Assembly: GCF_000143415.4 (NCBI RefSeq)
Contig: NW_003314262.1
Span: 5,473,876-5,537,875, forward strand
Source of the DNA: Selaginella moellendorffii
Taxonomy: Eukaryota > Streptophyta > Lycopodiopsida > Selaginellales > Selaginellaceae
Direction of reading: 5' to 3'
Length of the DNA stretch: 64,000 nt
A model generated the notes under the pieces. The model worked only from the letters and a program-made list of their open reading frames with translations. It had not been told where the DNA came from and did not search any database. Position 1 is the stretch's first letter; each line of letters opens with the position of its first letter. Positions 11,105-19,963 of the stretch are shown piece after piece. The position numbers and the translations under genes are program-made.

Positions 11105-11550
11105 TGATGATCACTGGTGGCTGGACTCAGGAGCCACACATCACATGACTCAACAAAGGGAACGGTTCAACGCGCTGTAACTGAGAGACTACAAAGCAAC
11201 AGTTGGGACGGCTTCTAGATCCACTCTACAGATCAAAGGTGTCGGCACAACATTCATACCACGGCTAAAAACACATATTCAGGGAGTTTTATATGTTCCT
11301 AACTTAGCTAGAAGCCTACTTTCTGTGAGCAAACTCGCTGACTCTGGTTTTCACACTCACATTGACAGTTTAAACGCCAGGATCACTCAAGGAGGATCGC
11401 TAGTTACACTCGCTAGAAGACAAGGGGACCTCTACTTCATACCTCATCAGGACACTCAAGAGGTGCAGTCGCTAGCATCTGAGGCAAATGTATCTCAAAA
11501 TTTTGATATTTGGCATCAAAGATTAGGACATGCATGCTCTCTTAGGTGAA
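11105..11550 (+). pseudogene. Copia protease and pre-integrase remnant
   Basis: At about 11108-11151 the frame reads HWWLDSGATHHM, the aspartic protease active-site motif of copia elements. A stop follows soon after (11178). A second frame carries the pre-integrase region with GDLYFIPHQDTQ and the zinc-binding start WHQRLGHA. Frames must be changed more than once to follow the polyprotein. Confidence 0.8.
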
Positions 11551-12060
11551 ACTAATGTTGTCACTCGCTGGTGGTATTCATATAAACTCAGAAGAGAGTG
11601 GTCTCTGCCATGGCTGTGCAATGGAAAAATGACTAAGAGTAAGTGCTCAGTGCATAAGACGAGTAGACCTCTGGAATTGGTACACCTGGATGTATCTTTT
11701 GGAATGAAAACAAAAACACTTGGTGGTGCTCAGTGCTTTCTCCATATTGTGGATGATTACTCTAGAAAAGTATGGGCCAAAAGCAAAGATGAGGTTGCAG
11801 CTTTTCATGAGAAAGTTGAAGCTGAGCTTAGTGTCCAGCTTAAAATGATTAGGGGAATCAATGAAAAGTTTAATGATTATATTAGTGATAAAGGAATATC
11901 CCACCAAAGGTCTGTACCATATGAACATAACCGCTGAAAGAAAAATGAGAACTTTAAAAGATTCTGCTCACTGCATGATGCAAGCAATGCCACCAAAGTT
12001 CTGGGGCGAAGCTATTAAAACAGCTGCTTAAACCTCGTCAAGGTAGGACACAATCTCCTC
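11530..12060 (+). pseudogene. Copia integrase remnant with deletion
   Basis: The segment has PLELVHLDVSFGMKT, then FLHIVDDYSRKVW, which contain the first two catalytic-region strands of the copia integrase. The following SDNGGEF-type strand and part of the core are missing. The remaining text (GISHQRSVPYEHNR, then a stop at 11937) belongs to the segment with the third catalytic residue. Integration by this copy would not be possible. Confidence 0.75.
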
Positions 12061-12226
12061 CTTCAAAACAGCTTCCAACAAAAGCATTAAATGGTTGTAC
12101 GCCATTCCAGCTATGGACAGGATCCAAACCTCAAGTCCAACACTTACGAGTGTTTGAAACCCTGGATATTCCTTCATACATAAAGATGAGCAAGACTCTA
12201 AGTTTGCAAGTCATGCAGAGCAATGT

Positions 12227-13400
12227 GTGTTCCTTGGATATGAGGATGAGACCAAAGACGGTTACAGGGTCTGGATCCCTACAAGACAAAATGTCTTTAT
12301 TCGAAGAACTGTTAAGCTGGACGAGAAAGCTCTCCCAAAGATAGGAACATACCAAGAGCCTTTTGAAGAGGGAAAAGAGCATTCTATTGAGAATATCCAG
12401 CTTGTCTTTTCCTCAGATGAGGATGATGATTCTGATGATGAGAACAGTGAAAATTCAGTACTACCTCCGGGAATAGAAATTCCACTAGGAAATCAAAACG
12501 CTGCTGTGCCTGTGTTTCCAGAGCCAAACCAGAATGATCAAGTAGTGCTAGGAAATGAAAATGAACTACCAAGACAAGAGTTTCAACTACGTCGTTCAGC
12601 TCGGCGATGGAAACCGAATGATAGATATCTAAAACAATATGAAGCCAATACAATGACAGTAACTGGAGAACCAAACTCATTAGACGAAACACTCCAGTCT
12701 TCACATGCTGACAGATGGATAGCTGGTATGGTTGATGAGTTTAGATCCTTGCTGGCAACACAGACGTTTGTTCTTGTGCCTCAACCCAAGCATCAAAAGG
12801 TGATTCCGGTCCGCTGGGTTTATAAATTAAAATATAACGCTGATGGATCCATCTCTCGTTTTAAAGCACGTTTAGTAACTCAAGGCTTTCATCAAACACA
12901 TGGTGTTGATTATTTTGAGATCTTCTCTCCAGTTGAGAATTGTCATTGCACTGGCTTGTGCATGGAACTTAGAACTTCATGCAATGGATGTGAAAATGCA
13001 TTTCTCCATGGGAAACTAGAGGAAGAGATTTATGTTGAGCAACCGCCGGGTTTTGAGGAGAATGGGCCTGAGGACCTTGTATGTTTCCTTAGTAAAGCTA
13101 TGTATGGACTGAAACAATCACCAAGAACCTGGTACAACACACTCCATGAGTTTTTTACCTCACTAGACTTTGTAAGATCAACAGCAGACTGGAACGTATA
13201 TGTTAACAGAGGCTAATAATCTGCTTGCTATTGTAGCAGTATATGTTGATGACCTGGTGCTAGCTGCGCACTCATCTCTTCTTAAGGCTTTAAAAGGTAA
13301 GCAGGCCAGATATAGTGAGCCAGTATATTCAAGATCCTGGTTTAAGGCACTGGTATGCAGCTCTTCGTATAGTGAAATACTTGGTAGATACAACAGAGCT
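12227..13400 (+). pseudogene. Copia reverse transcriptase remnant
   Basis: An open frame of 329 codons begins with an acidic Ser/Asp-rich linker and then the copia reverse transcriptase. Recognisable parts are WVYKLKYNADGSISRFKARL, VTQGFHQTHGVDYFEIFSPV, NAFLHGKLEEEIYVEQPPGF and AMYGLKQSPRTWYN. The frame stops at 13216, and the catalytic YVDD (13242-13253) is in another frame. The copy is clearly frameshifted but otherwise well preserved, which fits a fairly recent insertion. Confidence 0.88.
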
Positions 13401-13429
13401 GGGAATTAAATATTCTGGCCATGAAAAGA

Positions 13430-13800
13430 AACTTGTTGGTTTAGTCGGCTACACAGATGCTGATTATATTGGGGATATTGAATGATCGTAGATCAACAGG
13501 CTGGTGTTTTAGGATTGCCAGGGGAGTAGTAACATGGAGCAGCAAGAAACAAAAAATGGTAGCTCAATCTACTTGTGAAGCAGAATATATGGCCTTGGCA
13601 TCCGCTACAAAAGAAGCTCTTTGGCTTAGGAAACTCTTGTTTGATATTGGAACTACACAACCTGAAGCTACAGTAATATTTTGTGATAATAGTTCTGCAA
13701 TTCATGTGGCTCATAATCCAGTAGGTTGCAGATCAAACCTGTTCATATTTGCAGTGACAACATGATTGCTGATATGTTCACAAAACCTTTGGAGAAGTGA
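13430..13800 (+). pseudogene. Copia RNase H remnant
   Basis: Reading frames give GYTDADYIGDI, RSTGWCFRIARGVVTWSSKK, VAQSTCEAEYMALASATKEA and IFCDNSSAIHVAHNP. This is the copia RNase H with its DADYA-like start, the CEAEYMA catalytic Glu and the CDNSSA Asp. A frameshift and stop near 13480 separate the first part, and the C-terminus is shortened after VGCRSN. Confidence 0.85.
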
Positions 13801-13896
13801 AACTTTGTGAGGTTACATGGGATGCTTGGTATGGTGCAGGACGAAGCAAAATAATATAAAAAAATAAAGAAAAGAAAAGAAAAGGTGTGACGTCTC

Positions 13897-13908
13897 GGCT
13901 GAGAGGAG
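13897..13908 (+). promoter_or_regulatory. Polypurine tract of copia element
   Basis: The sequence ggctgagaggag abuts the 3' LTR start and is the expected plus-strand primer. Confidence 0.7.
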
Positions 13909-14068
13909 TGTTGGAATTTGAAAAGAAGTGATAACAGCCAAGACTCTACGTGACTTACGGTTACACACAGCGGAATGGTGGTGCGCATCTGATCCATGAT
14001 TGCTTCTGGTTAGCGGAGGAAACTGTATCTTTTTCTACACTTCAATATAAGTTCTCCAGGTTCTTCTA
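13909..14068 (+). repeat. 3' LTR of copia element
   Basis: This 160-base direct repeat of the 5' LTR lacks its 23-base insertion. It is followed by the target-site copy GTCGC at 14069-14073. Confidence 0.9.
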
Positions 14069-14073
14069 GTCGC

Positions 14074-14795
14074 GCCGCCCTGTGACGTGCTCCCCTGCCC
14101 GGCAATGGCTTTGTCCTCCTCCTCCGTGCATGGAGGAGGACATGGAGGAGTGGCTTCCTCCTCCATGCAAGGACGCCTTCTAGGCCTGCGCTCAGGGGAC
14201 CTGCGCGAGCTATAGGCATCCATCCTGCTGCTATAAGGCTCCTTGCTGCTACCTGGCCCTGCCGCTACGCCTGTGCTTGGGATTCCTGCTGCTACGGCTC
14301 TCTGGAAGCTGAGTAGTCTTTCCTGAGCAGCTCCATAAACTAGGTGTTGCCAGACAGGAAAACTTTGGTCGAGGAGAAACCCTTCACGTCTAAACCAGTG
14401 GCTGCTTCTGCAAACAGCATAGCCGACGCTACACACTCAGCATCATCCTGCTCGCCATGCACCTTGAGCCATTCGGGAATACCTGTGAGGAAACTAATAA
14501 TCAGGAAGTAGAAACTAAACACTTTTAAAATTACATGCTTTCCTTGGGTTGGCAAGGCTGCCTTGTGTTGCCCAAACAGTGTAATTACCCTCCAGCCCGG
14601 CACCTTGTCGTAGTTGTAGTGTGCAAACAAGACACCGAGGCGGAGACGGTTTTCCACCCAAGCGCCCAGCTCAGTTCCTCGAAGACGAGCATCGTTGAAC
14701 ACCTGGTATCTGCGCAGCCCTGTCGCAGAAGAAGAGATCGCTCTGAATGGGGTTGAAGAACAAGGCAAGGCGGAGGTCAGATCGTCTGAGCACAA
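14074..14795 (-). pseudogene. Rearranged partial copy of the RS-rich gene
   Basis: Two blocks match the gene at 15315-16500. Positions 14090-14300 match its RS-rich N-terminal part (about 16110-16345). Positions 14304-14490 and 14540-14760 match the exon junction region (15560-15730 and 15796-16010). The N-terminal block lies on the wrong side, so the copy was rearranged as well as truncated. Frames are broken; on the minus strand the recognisable pieces are AYQVFNDARLRGTELGAWVE-like and EWLKVHGEQDDAECVASAML-like. The copia target site borders it at 14069-14073. Confidence 0.75.
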
Positions 14796-15314
14796 GATGC
14801 TACCAGCGTCACTACGTTTTGCGGCGCAAAGGTCGATTCAAGGAGCATGAGCTCATCGAATTTACTACGCATATTCTCCCTCCAGAGAGAAGCGACGATA
14901 TTTTCGGTTTGATTTTCTTTTTTTTCTTATTCGACTGGTGCAGGTAATGGAAAACATCGAGAGATGGATCAAAGAGTTCCCATGCGTAGCACGCTGAGCA
15001 GATTGATTCCTTTCGTCGGCAGCTTTTGCCTCTCATCCGAGCTTTTCATGAATACAATGAGTTAGAGATTCGTCATGTGATAAACATCGCACAGGTCTGC
15101 AAGAAAAAGCTCTTTTTTTTTCGCTATTAACAACCGAGAGGTGCAACGCGGTAGTCCTTACAGTCTGCTTTGTTTTTTGTTTTGGCATTTGTAAGTGGAC
15201 ACGAATTTTTCAAGCGTTGACGAGCTAAAAGATCAAAAGGATTGCAGAAGAGTCTTTTTCTTTAGACAAACCTTTATTCAACTTTATTGTCGATATTGCA
15301 AGTGCAGCTAAAAT
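14796..15314. other. Intergenic DNA, possible exon remnants
   Basis: A plus-strand frame at 14747-14947 ends at a possible GT donor near 14906, and an acceptor-like ttcgactggtgcag precedes a short open stretch at about 14945 (VMENIERWIKEFP). I could not assign a family, and stops follow, so I treat it as non-coding or pseudogenic. Confidence 0.35.
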
Positions 15315-16500
15315 TTATTTGCGGCGCTCCAGAAAACTTCTAACGGCAGCTTTCCACGCAGGCACTGTAGATGGCACTCCAATCCCCCTTAGACACGCCC
15401 AGCCTTCCCCCTGATACGAGTAGTTTCGCCTCAATTCGTTGAAGCATTCTTCCTCGGCTTGAGAGCAGCTCTGGCTCGTTACGTGCCACACCCGGAATGG
15501 AACGTCATGAGGCCTGTCCACTGCCAAGCGCTGCACAAAAAGCTCCTGCAAACCAGCGTAGTCTTTCCTGAGCAGCTCCACAAACTTGGTGTTGCCAGAC
15601 ACGAAAACTTTGTTCAAGGAGCAGCCCTTCACGTCTAAACCAGTGGCTGCTTCTGCAAACAGCATAGCCGACGCTACACACTCAGCATCATCCTGCTCGC
15701 CATGGACCTTGAGCCATTCAGGAATAATCTGCAAGTAAAAGAATAATCAGCCGGTACAAACCTTCCGAGTAAACACTTGTAAACATCACCTTCTTTCCTC
15801 GGGTTGGCAACGCTGCCTTGTGTCGCCCAAACAATGTGATCACCCTCCAGCCCGGTAAGTTGTCGTAATTGTGGTGTACGAACAAAACACCCAGGCCGAG
15901 ACGCTTTTCCACCCATGCGCCCAGCTCAGTTCCTCGGAGACGGGCGTCGTTGAACACCTGGTAGGCAGCCTTGTCACAGTAGAAGAGGTCACTCTTCATT
16001 CCATCCTCGTCTAGAAGAGTGTCCTGCTCACGAGCTGGAAAGAAGCCATATTTCTTGGCTTCCACCTCATTGAGTCCGATCGCCGGGTGGATCTTGCCTG
16101 GAATGGGGGCCCAGCCGGCAATGGCTTCGTCCTCCACCTCCTCTGTGCATGGACGAGTGGCTTTCTCCTCCATGCAAGGACGCTTGCTGCCGCTAGGGGA
16201 GCGTGACCTCTTGCTCCGGCTAGAGGCATCCATCCTGCTGCTAGGCTCCCTGCGATCCATTCCATCGTTGTCCCTGCTGCTAGGCTCCTTGGTCCTGGGC
16301 CTGGGATCCATTCCATCGTCACTCCTGCTGTTAGTCCTGCGCCTGGGACTGCTGCTATGCCTGTCGTCGTCCCTACGGCGCCTGCGGCTGGCCCTCCTGC
16401 GTGTGCTAGGATGGTCTGACTGCGAATAAGAGTGCTTGCCTGAGCGCCAGTCGTCAAAGTCCGGATCGACCCTGCTGCTGCGACGCAAACCATGCCCCAT
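15315..16500 (-). CDS. RS-rich protein of unknown function, two exons
   Basis: Exon 1 (about 16500-15790) starts at MGHGLRRSSR and exon 2 (about 15728-15315) ends in FLERRK. The intron has clear borders and a 374-aa protein results. Residues 1-110 are a basic Arg/Ser region (SRSKRSRSPSGS and similar) like those of splicing-associated proteins. The remainder is compact and aromatic-rich (GTELGAWVEKRLGLGVLFVH, LPGWRVITLFGRH, EWLKVHGEQDDAECVASAM), and I do not recognise the fold. The RS region suggests a nuclear location, but this is inference. A partial copy lies 600 bp away on the same strand. The 5' side has two short repeats of acagagtaccgatttg at 16560-16597. Confidence 0.6.
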
Positions 16501-18740
16501 TCCCTCCGAGATTAGGCCTAGGGTATTTCAAGTCCCACTAAATCCCCTTTTCCTCAAGCGACAGAGTACCGATTTGTATGCAACAGAGTACCGATTTGAC
16601 TCACGTAAGCTTTGGAACTTCCCGAAGATGTTGGCAAAATGCGGCGCTGCTGAAGGCAACCTTTGTAGCTAAACTTGTCTATGATGCGAAGGTGACTTGT
16701 CCTGTTGCATTAATTGCAGGTGCCGAAGCTTCAGCAAGCAGTTGTTGTCCCCTGCTCTGATAACACTGGATAAGTGCCGGCCCCGTATTTCATTCTTGGA
16801 CTGGAACCCAGTCACTCTCACAGAAAGTTAAAAGCCAGAGGAGGTTCTGTATTAGAAAGTTTTACTAACTTATCATGTTTTTGCTTTTTTTTTTCTTGTA
16901 GGCTGCGGAGATATATCCGGCGACTGTGTATGGTCGCAAGTGTGAACGCGCCTCGAAACCTTTTGAGCAACCAGTAATTCGCATGTCTGTTGGTTGAAGT
17001 CGGGCTGGTAAATTCTAACTCTGCTCTTTCTTTCTCTGTCATTAACATTCTGTACTACCTCCTGGTCATAGATCTCTATTTCGGCGACTTCCCAAGCCTG
17101 CCTGTTATTTCGGATCTGTCTGACGACGGTAGCGACATATTTAGTATAGATGATGGACTTCTTAAAACAGCTGACAGTATGGACGCTGGCTGTATCCATG
17201 CAAAAGACAGAGAAGCTGCCCGTTCGGAGATTGCTGTGTGTGTGAGGGTTGCAGAGGTACATATCTGATTTTTTTATTTCTTTTGCGCTTAGTCGTTGTT
17301 TACGCAGGTGGCGCAAAAGACCAAACTCTCTGTTGGGGTTTTACTGTTAATGCGCGCGACAATATAGGTACTAAAATATTCCTCCCTTTGGGAAGGCTTC
17401 TAACGACTCTAACAATTGTTGTGCAGCTAATGCTTCTCTTTACTCTCGAATGCTAACGATCATTCTCATAGCCTGTATATCAGAAAGCAGAACATCGGCA
17501 TTGCGGATTACGTCCTGGTACAGTGAGTGATATAGCTTTTCTGCTTTTAACAGAATTTCTCCAGGTTTTTGTGGGGGCATGTGTCTCGACACGTAATCCA
17601 GTTATGCATATTGGAGATCGTGTCAAATTATGCATGACCTGGCACACAAGATGTTTACTCTCGTCTTTCTATCATCTGGGAGTATTTTTCCTTTGCAGTG
17701 AGCTTAAGCGGCTGGCAGCATACACTGTCGAACGTTTCCATTTGTCACCTTGCTGGAGGCTTTTCTGTCATCGACACACCTTCAGGTAACTCCATTCCGT
17801 ACTTGATCTAGTTTTTTCTTTTTTCTTTTCATCGTAGCTTAAAATGTTTTATGTAGATATTCTTTAGTTTGCGATCGATTTATTTGTTCCAGGCAATGTA
17901 GCAATTTTTGAGGAAGCATCTTTCAACCGATGGTGGCTGCGACAAACATATGTTCCTCTCAAAGACAGTCCCTGCAGACATTGATATGCAAATACAGTTG
18001 GAGGACAAGGTACAGACTTGGGCTGTACAATTCTTGTAATATTTTCTCGTGTTTTTGTGTTTTTCAGGATTGAATCTGATTTATACGTTGTTTGATGAGT
18101 GAGTGGTGGACAAGAAAGCTGGAATATAGTGGAACCGAGAATGGAAGGGCTCGAGGATACTTTGGTCTCGACTGTTGCCGAGGCGAAACCTCACTCGAAC
18201 GTTTTATCAGGTATGTATGTTTTTTGTTTTCATGGACTTCTGGTTGAACTCACTTTTTTTCGCGACTTGGAAGATGCAAAATAAGTGCGGGCACTGTATT
18301 TCTTCCTTGGAGCCCAGGATCTTCACAAGAGTACCAGCTAAAAGGTTCAGTAGGAGAAAATTTTGCCAGCTGATTATGTTTTTGCTTATCTATCTTTTTC
18401 TTGTAGTGTAGTCATCGACAAATCCTAGTGTCGCAAGTGGAATACCTGGCTCAGTGGCCGTGAGCCTCACAACAGCAGCTGGTAAATTCTAAATATTCTT
18501 GTTCTTTTTTGTGTTTCAACTTGGCAATACAGGTAAAACCTTACTCCGGATGTGCTGTATTGTGCAATGGGACCTTAACGGCAACCTCAACTATCAGAAG
18601 GCCGGAAAGACTGGATCAAAGGCAACACTATCTCACGCATATTTTGCTCTCCTAGGCAAGACAAATCTGTTATCAGACTTCTAAAAAGTTTCCCTGCTGT
18701 CAATCAAGCCAGCACAATCAAGCCAGCCCTTGTGTGATGG
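16501..18740 (+). pseudogene. Exon-like stretch of unknown family
   Basis: Several plus-strand segments have intron-like borders (pyrimidine-rich tract plus CAG or TAG before, GTA after). Examples are about 17080-17262, with DLYFGDFPSLPVISDLSDDG, and 17895-18018, with STDGGCDKHMFLSKTVPADI. Another is 18096-18210 (GGQESWNIVEPRMEGLEDTL), and the last is 18570-18680. I do not recognise any domain. Stops between segments and an internal diverged duplication (see the repeat entry at 16780-18500) suggest a decayed or chimeric gene, but an expressed rapidly evolving gene cannot be ruled out. Confidence 0.35.
16780..18500 (+). repeat. Diverged repeated block (16780-17010 and 18285-18500)
   Basis: The two ends of this span resemble each other. 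Both have a gtatttc.ttcttgga..ccag start and an agttaaaagcc-agaggaggttc / agctaaaaggttcagtagga stretch. An intron-like tt.atgtttttgct...tttcttgtag follows, then gtcgcaagtg and gctggtaaattcta. This is a diverged exon plus intron duplication, with about 1.3 kb of other sequence between copies. Confidence 0.6.
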
Positions 18741-18751
18741 CCCTACATAAA

Positions 18752-18822
18752 AGAATGTTTAGAGGACAATGCTGCATAGAAGAATGTTTAGGAAGACAGT
18801 GCTGTTATAGATGAACAAGAAG
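18752..18822 (+). repeat. Short tandem direct repeat
   Basis: Two adjacent units share agaatgtttag, gacaatgctg or gacagtgctg. Just upstream, caatcaagccagc is also doubled (18702-18727). It is simple local duplication. Confidence 0.7.
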
Positions 18823-18859
18823 TGAAACAACAAGAATACACTTCTGGTCTCCATGTCCA

Positions 18860-19330
18860 AGTAAAAACTCCCTACTAGGGATGGCCGGGGGCAAACGTAC
18901 TACCACGGCTATATCCACGATCCGTCTGGTCGACCACGATCTCTCGATCGAACAAAGCACACCCGTCCATCTCGCTGATAGCTGTCTGAGCCTCTCGCCG
19001 ATCTCGATAGATAATGTATCCGAAGCCGAGCGTGGTGTGGGCATTCGAAGATCAGGATCTGGAAAACAAAAGAATAAATAGATTCAAAGTAAGAAAACAC
19101 GGCAGCGCGCGCCCTGATGGCAAAGAAAAGAGTTTCGAGCTCATACCTGCAGATCCAAGATGTGCCCAAATCGCTCGAATGCTTCTCGCACCTTGGGCTC
19201 AACCTCCTCCTTCGTCCTCAGCATTGGCAGTCCTCCAACAAAGATACAAGACATTGGTAGCCGTGGTAGCGAAGTCTCCTCAGCTCTAGAACCCCTGGAT
19301 TCCCAAGGCCAAGGCCATTCTGTTATACAT
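18860..19330 (-). pseudogene. RNA-recognition-motif (RRM) gene fragment
   Basis: On the minus strand a segment (about 19316-19150) encodes MSCIFVGGLPMLRTKEEVE (RNP2 strand) and VREAFERFGHILDLQV (first RRM helix and strand), followed by a GT donor. After a pyrimidine-rich acceptor (about 19068) the next segment gives LGFGYIIYRDRREAQTAISE (RNP1-type strand and second helix) and LFDREIVVDQT. Together they form one RRM fold, so RNA binding is the inferred role. Upstream frames run into stops, and I found no complete gene around it. Part of the plus strand nearby is shared with another locus (19618-19689). Confidence 0.6.
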
Positions 19331-19963
19331 CACAAAGCAAGACAAAATTTGAATTTGGAATATTCTCAATTTGTTCTAGGGCTTGAACGGAAATTTCTCG
19401 AATGGAGCTGCGCTGCTATAAGTCTTGACCGGGAATTTGGGTGTGCAAGGCGAACTGGAGGAAGAGCTCCCATGATCTTTGGTGACCGCCATGGGGAAGA
19501 AGCTCATTACCTTGCGAATCCGTCGTGACTTTTCTGAGGCTGTTTCGAAATTTTCGGCGAGGAAAGAGTTCCACACGAAGGGAAGAAAGAAATTTTATTG
19601 ATTTTCTTTATAGGCGAGCTGATTGTTCACACGAAAAATTCAAGAAGCTCTCTTACCTTCACGGCCGATCGAGCAACATAAATCTGGATACCGCGGAGCT
19701 TTCTTGGAGGGAAGCTCTTGGGCATACCATAATTCCATTGTCTAGTCAAATTTCTAACCACCTGGAAGAACACAGATCCTCCTTTGATGGCTAGCAATTG
19801 ATCCTTCGAAGGCTCTCGGCTATGGCCTCTTGGCCTTGGGCTCCTGTATTGTAAAAAGAAATAAGCGTTGTAAGTGAAAGGCAAGCGCTCCACGATCCGT
19901 TCAAGGCATACTGGAAAGCGCGCCCAATGCTCGCTAACAATGTAGGTCGCCAGTAGCCTAGTA
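19331..19963 (-). other. Possible exons linked to the RRM fragment
   Basis: The minus strand has a Ser-rich open stretch (19376-19480) and another exon-like stretch (about 19850-19645) with a Lys/Arg-rich segment and RKLRGIQIYVARSAVK before a GT donor. I recognise no domain. They could be 5' exons of the RRM gene, but the joins are unproven. Confidence 0.3.
19618..19689 (+). repeat. 72-bp segment shared with 24259-24331
   Basis: The segment gctgattgttcacacgaaaa through ggccgatcgagcaacataa is nearly identical (two or three differences) to 24259-24331 in the same orientation. One copy lies near the RRM remnant, and the other closes the histone demethylase pseudogene. Confidence 0.85.

Larger units (their letters stand above)
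9597..14068 (+). mobile_element. Decayed Ty1/copia LTR retrotransposon
   Basis: Direct LTRs (9597-9779 and 13909-14068) flank Gag, protease, integrase, reverse transcriptase and RNase H remnants in copia order. The 5-bp sequence GTCGC occurs on both sides (9592-9596 and 14069-14073) as a target-site duplication. A tRNA-Met-type primer-binding site follows the 5' LTR and a polypurine tract precedes the 3' LTR. The polyprotein is broken by stops, frameshifts and a large integrase deletion, so this copy is not autonomous. It inserted at the edge of a rearranged copy of the neighbouring RS-rich gene. Confidence 0.93.
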
